Source: Desulfobacterales bacterium (GTDB lineage: Bacteria; Desulfobacterota; Desulfobacteria; Desulfobacterales; Desulfatibacillaceae). From it: a stretch of DNA of 40,921 nt. A program made the translations under genes and the position numbers. Each line of letters opens with the position of its first letter. The stretch's first letter is position 1. The notes beneath the pieces are model-generated. The model did not search any database and was not told the DNA's origin. It was given only the letters and a program-made list of their open reading frames with translations. This document shows positions 38,848-40,921 of this stretch, in pieces. The DNA is taken from NCBI GenBank assembly GCA_020060085.1, contig JAGVAW010000345.1, forward strand, positions 1 to 40,921. The letters run 5' to 3'.

Positions 38848-39399
38848 ATGAACTGGCTTGACATTGTGATTCTGGTGCTTGTTGCCTGGTGTCTTGTTCG
38901 GGGCCTCATGCGCGGCATCATCAGCGAGGTTGCCGGTCTTTTGGGCGTAGTGGTGGGATTCTGGGCAGCCTACAAGTGGCATGCGGGCATGGCAGAGTCT
39001 CTTTCGGGATGGGTGCAGCATCCTGATTCTCTGTGGCAGACCCATCCTCATTACATCAGCATTGCATCCTTTTTAATCATTTTTGTGCTTGTTTACCTGG
39101 GTGTGAGCCTTATCGGCTGGGCCATAAAGGCCATCACAAGGATTGTGAGCATGGGCTGGGCAGACCGGCTTGTGGGCGGAATCTTCGGTGTTGCCAAAGC
39201 TGTACTGATAGGCTTTGTAATCATTCTGGCAGTAACTGTGCTGCACCGCAAAGGAGAGGCCACAATAGTCAACGAATCGCGCCTTGCCCCCCATGTTACC
39301 CAGGCCGGGCAGACAATCATCAGCGCCTTCCCCGCAGACTGGCGGGAGGACTTTAAAATGAAACTGGAAGCCTTAAAAAGCGAATGGTCAAGACAATAG
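38848..39399 (+). CDS. CvpA family membrane protein
   Basis: A 183-residue inner-membrane protein with four hydrophobic segments in the first 140 residues (MNWLDIVILVLVAWCLVRGLMRGIISEVAGLLGVVVGFWAAYKW, FLIIFVLVYLGVSLIGW, VLIGFVIILAVTVL) and a soluble tail. It matches the CvpA family, named for colicin V production in E. coli and linked to envelope functions; the biochemical role is unsettled. The run GGGGGG before ATG 38848 serves as ribosome-binding site. Its 3' end overlaps mazG by 16 bp. Confidence 0.9.
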   Translation: MNWLDIVILVLVAWCLVRGLMRGIISEVAGLLGVVVGFWAAYKWHAGMAESLSGWVQHPDSLWQTHPHYISIASFLIIFVLVYLGVSLIGWAIKAITRIVSMGWADRLVGGIFGVAKAVLIGFVIILAVTVLHRKGEATIVNESRLAPHVTQAGQTIISAFPADWREDFKMKLEALKSEWSRQ

Positions 39400-40133
39400 A
39401 AGACAAAAGCATTTCCGATAAAAGCAAGGCCCTGGAAAAACTCGAAAAGCTTGTGGCCCGGCTGCGGGGCGAAGGGGGATGCCCCTGGGATCGCAAGCAG
39501 ACTCCCGCCTCCATGCGCATTTACCTCATTGAGGAGATGTACGAGCTGATTGATGCCCTTGACAGGGAGGATGATGCAGGGGTTTTGGAAGAGCTTGGCG
39601 ATGTTTTGTTCCAGGTCTTTTTCATGGCAAGGCTCTTTGAGGAAAAGGGCCTTTTTTCCATTTTGGATGTGGCGGATAAAAACACGGAAAAGATGACGGG
39701 CCGACATCCCCATGTTTTTGGGGATATCACAGTTAAGGATGCTGCAGATGTGAGAAGCCGCTGGCACACCTTTAAAAAGGGATCCCAGAACATAAACACC
39801 GTTCTGGCCTCCGTGCCAAGAAGCCTGCCCTCCCTGCTTCTGGCCTATCGGGTCTGCGAGCGGGTATCCCGCGTGGGGGTTGACGCCTGCCCGGGCAAAG
39901 GCCCGGAGGAGGTCATCAGGCCTTCTGTGGAGGCTTTTTTACAGGCAGCCCAAGACAGCAGCAGCCAAAAGGAGCTCACAGAAGAGCGCCTGGGAGATAT
40001 GCTCTTTGCCGTGTGCGGTCTGTCCCACCGCCTGGGAATTCACCCTGACACGGCTTTGAAGCAGGCTGTGGAGAGATTTGCAGAGGGCTTTTCATCAGAC
40101 CGGCAACAGGATGACAATGATAGCAATAATTGA
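39384..40133 (+). CDS. mazG: Nucleoside triphosphate pyrophosphohydrolase MazG
   Basis: Hydrolyses (d)NTPs to monophosphates and PPi, cleaning aberrant nucleotides and damping stress signals. The 249 residues show the two tandem MazG folds: first GGCPWDRKQTPASMRIYLIEEMYELIDAL with the metal-binding acidic helix EELGDVLFQVFF, then a second copy with EERLGDMLFAVCGL. Its length is close to the E. coli protein (263). It overlaps cvpA by 16 bp and hisH by 17 bp, so the three genes are likely one operon. Confidence 0.94.
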   Translation: MVKTIEDKSISDKSKALEKLEKLVARLRGEGGCPWDRKQTPASMRIYLIEEMYELIDALDREDDAGVLEELGDVLFQVFFMARLFEEKGLFSILDVADKNTEKMTGRHPHVFGDITVKDAADVRSRWHTFKKGSQNINTVLASVPRSLPSLLLAYRVCERVSRVGVDACPGKGPEEVIRPSVEAFLQAAQDSSSQKELTEERLGDMLFAVCGLSHRLGIHPDTALKQAVERFAEGFSSDRQQDDNDSNN

Positions 40134-40740
40134 TTATGACGCAGGCAATCTTGCAAGCGTTGAGCGGGCTGTAAGGCATCTTAACATTAACTGCAAGGTC
40201 ACAAGAAGCCTGAATGACCTTAACAAGGCCAAACGCATAATCTTTCCCGGTGTGGGTGCGGCAGGCAGCGCAATGGAAAGCTTGAGGCAGCTTGGCCTTG
40301 ATGTTGCCATAAGGCAGGCTTTTGAGGCCGGAAAGCCCATTTTGGGCATATGCCTTGGCGCGCAGATAATTTTGGAAGCCAGCCAGGAGGATGATGTCTC
40401 CTGCCTGGGCCTTATAAAGGGCTGCTCCCTTGCATTTCCAAGCAACATGAAGCAAGACGGTGCAAAGCTCAAGGTCCCGCACATGGGCTGGAACAACATT
40501 GCCATAAAAAAAAGCCATCCCGTGCTTACGGGCATAAGGCCTGAACATCAGTTTTACTTTGTTCACTCCTATTATCCTGCCCCTAAAAATCCCGATGACA
40601 TCCTTGCCATAACCCGGTACGGAGAGGACTTTGCCTCTGCCCTTGCTGTGAATAACCTTGTGGTTACCCAGTTCCACCCGGAAAAAAGCGGGCAGCCGGG
40701 GCTTAACATCCTCAAGAATTTTGCTGCCTGGAAGCCCTGA
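40117..40740 (+). CDS. hisH: Imidazole glycerol phosphate synthase glutaminase subunit HisH
   Basis: Class I glutamine amidotransferase that supplies ammonia to HisF in histidine synthesis. It has 207 residues: MIAIIDYDAGNLASVERAV at the start, the nucleophile elbow GICLGAQIILEAS with catalytic cysteine, and the His-Glu pair in VVTQFHPEKSG. ATG 40117 was chosen because AACAGG lies six bases upstream and the family begins MIAIIDY; ATG 40111 is an alternative. The start lies inside the mazG 3' end. hisF, the usual next gene, does not follow within the 181 bp left. Confidence 0.95.
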   Translation: MIAIIDYDAGNLASVERAVRHLNINCKVTRSLNDLNKAKRIIFPGVGAAGSAMESLRQLGLDVAIRQAFEAGKPILGICLGAQIILEASQEDDVSCLGLIKGCSLAFPSNMKQDGAKLKVPHMGWNNIAIKKSHPVLTGIRPEHQFYFVHSYYPAPKNPDDILAITRYGEDFASALAVNNLVVTQFHPEKSGQPGLNILKNFAAWKP

Positions 40741-40754
40741 AAGGCTTGCTCCTG

Positions 40755-40921
40755 CCTAGCCTGGATAATTCACGAGGCAAGATTTGCGCGAGAGCAAGGA
40801 AGAAAGAGGAAAGCTGTACTCTTGTACCGCTTTCCTCTTTCTGACGCAGCTATCGAGCAAATCGGGCCCGCCCGAAGGGTGAAAAATTTTATCATTTAAC
40901 AATAATTCTCAATTGAAAACA
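40755..40921 (+). mobile_element. Possible left end of an IS1380-like insertion sequence, cut by the window edge
   Basis: After hisH the sequence reads CCTAGCCTGGATAATTCACG, which resembles IS1380-family terminal repeats that begin CCTA. It continues into a long imperfect palindrome and then an AT-rich leader ending at the window edge. Inside are the 14-bp arms AGAAAGAGGAAAGC (40801-40814) and GCTTTCCTCTTTCT (40829-40842), with outer GATTTGC and GCAAATC arms. No transposase is visible inside the window. The alternatives are a terminator of the hisH operon or a dispersed non-coding repeat. Confidence 0.35.

Overview
The window reads as chromosomal DNA from an anaerobic, sulfate-reducer-like member of the Desulfobacterota (former Deltaproteobacteria). 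The evidence is a methyl-viologen-type (MvhADG) [NiFe] hydrogenase with its maturation genes, a B12-dependent fused isobutyryl-CoA mutase (IcmF), a RACo-type ASKHA protein, and the gene order rplU-rpmA-obg-proB-proA-nadD-rsfS, which is common in that phylum. This assignment is inferred from gene content and no taxonomic search was run.

Layout. 1-2.1 kb: argS (cut by the left edge, minus strand) diverges from plsY. 2.1-10.0 kb: one tight minus-strand operon, transcribed from the right, encodes an FAD/Fe-S NAD(P)H-type oxidoreductase, mvhD, mvhG, mvhA, a hydrogenase maturation protease, hypC and hypF. 10.3-15.4 kb: trmL, a RACo-like protein without a ferredoxin domain, and a secreted M16 peptidase. 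15.4-16.1 kb: a SRPBCC protein and tRNA-Val(CAC) on the minus strand. 16.2-22.05 kb: a plus-strand operon rplU-rpmA-obg-proB-proA-nadD-rsfS followed by a degenerate HsdR-N-like gene. 22.1-25.7 kb: dnaN-gyrB (minus). 25.9-29.5 kb: a DUF4301 gene and an ABC exporter half-transporter (minus). 29.9-32.1 kb: hypD-hypE (plus), ending in a very strong terminator. 32.2-34.6 kb: a zinc-ribbon/HEAT-like gene, a pair of parS-like palindromes, and mnmE. 34.65-38.6 kb: tetR-icmF (minus). 38.85-40.74 kb: cvpA-mazG-hisH (plus). The right edge holds a long imperfect palindrome that may be the end of an insertion sequence.

Functional links. HypC, HypF and the protease in the structural operon, together with HypD and HypE about 20-25 kb away, supply most of the machinery for the NiFe(CN)2CO cofactor; hypA and hypB are not in the window. 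The hydrogenase operon lacks hdrABC. MvhD sits instead beside a GltD/NfnB-like flavoprotein with C-terminal ferredoxin clusters, which points to H2 coupled to NAD(P) and perhaps ferredoxin. The dnaN-gyrB pair, mnmE and the parS-like sites suggest that this segment lies near the replication origin, although I see no DnaA-box cluster.

Main points for follow-up: obg has no ATG, GTG, TTG or CTG codon in front of its conserved N-terminus; the Hdr-less Mvh operon; the twin parS-like sites; a well-formed promoter/operator for tetR-icmF; and several degenerate or domain-lacking proteins.
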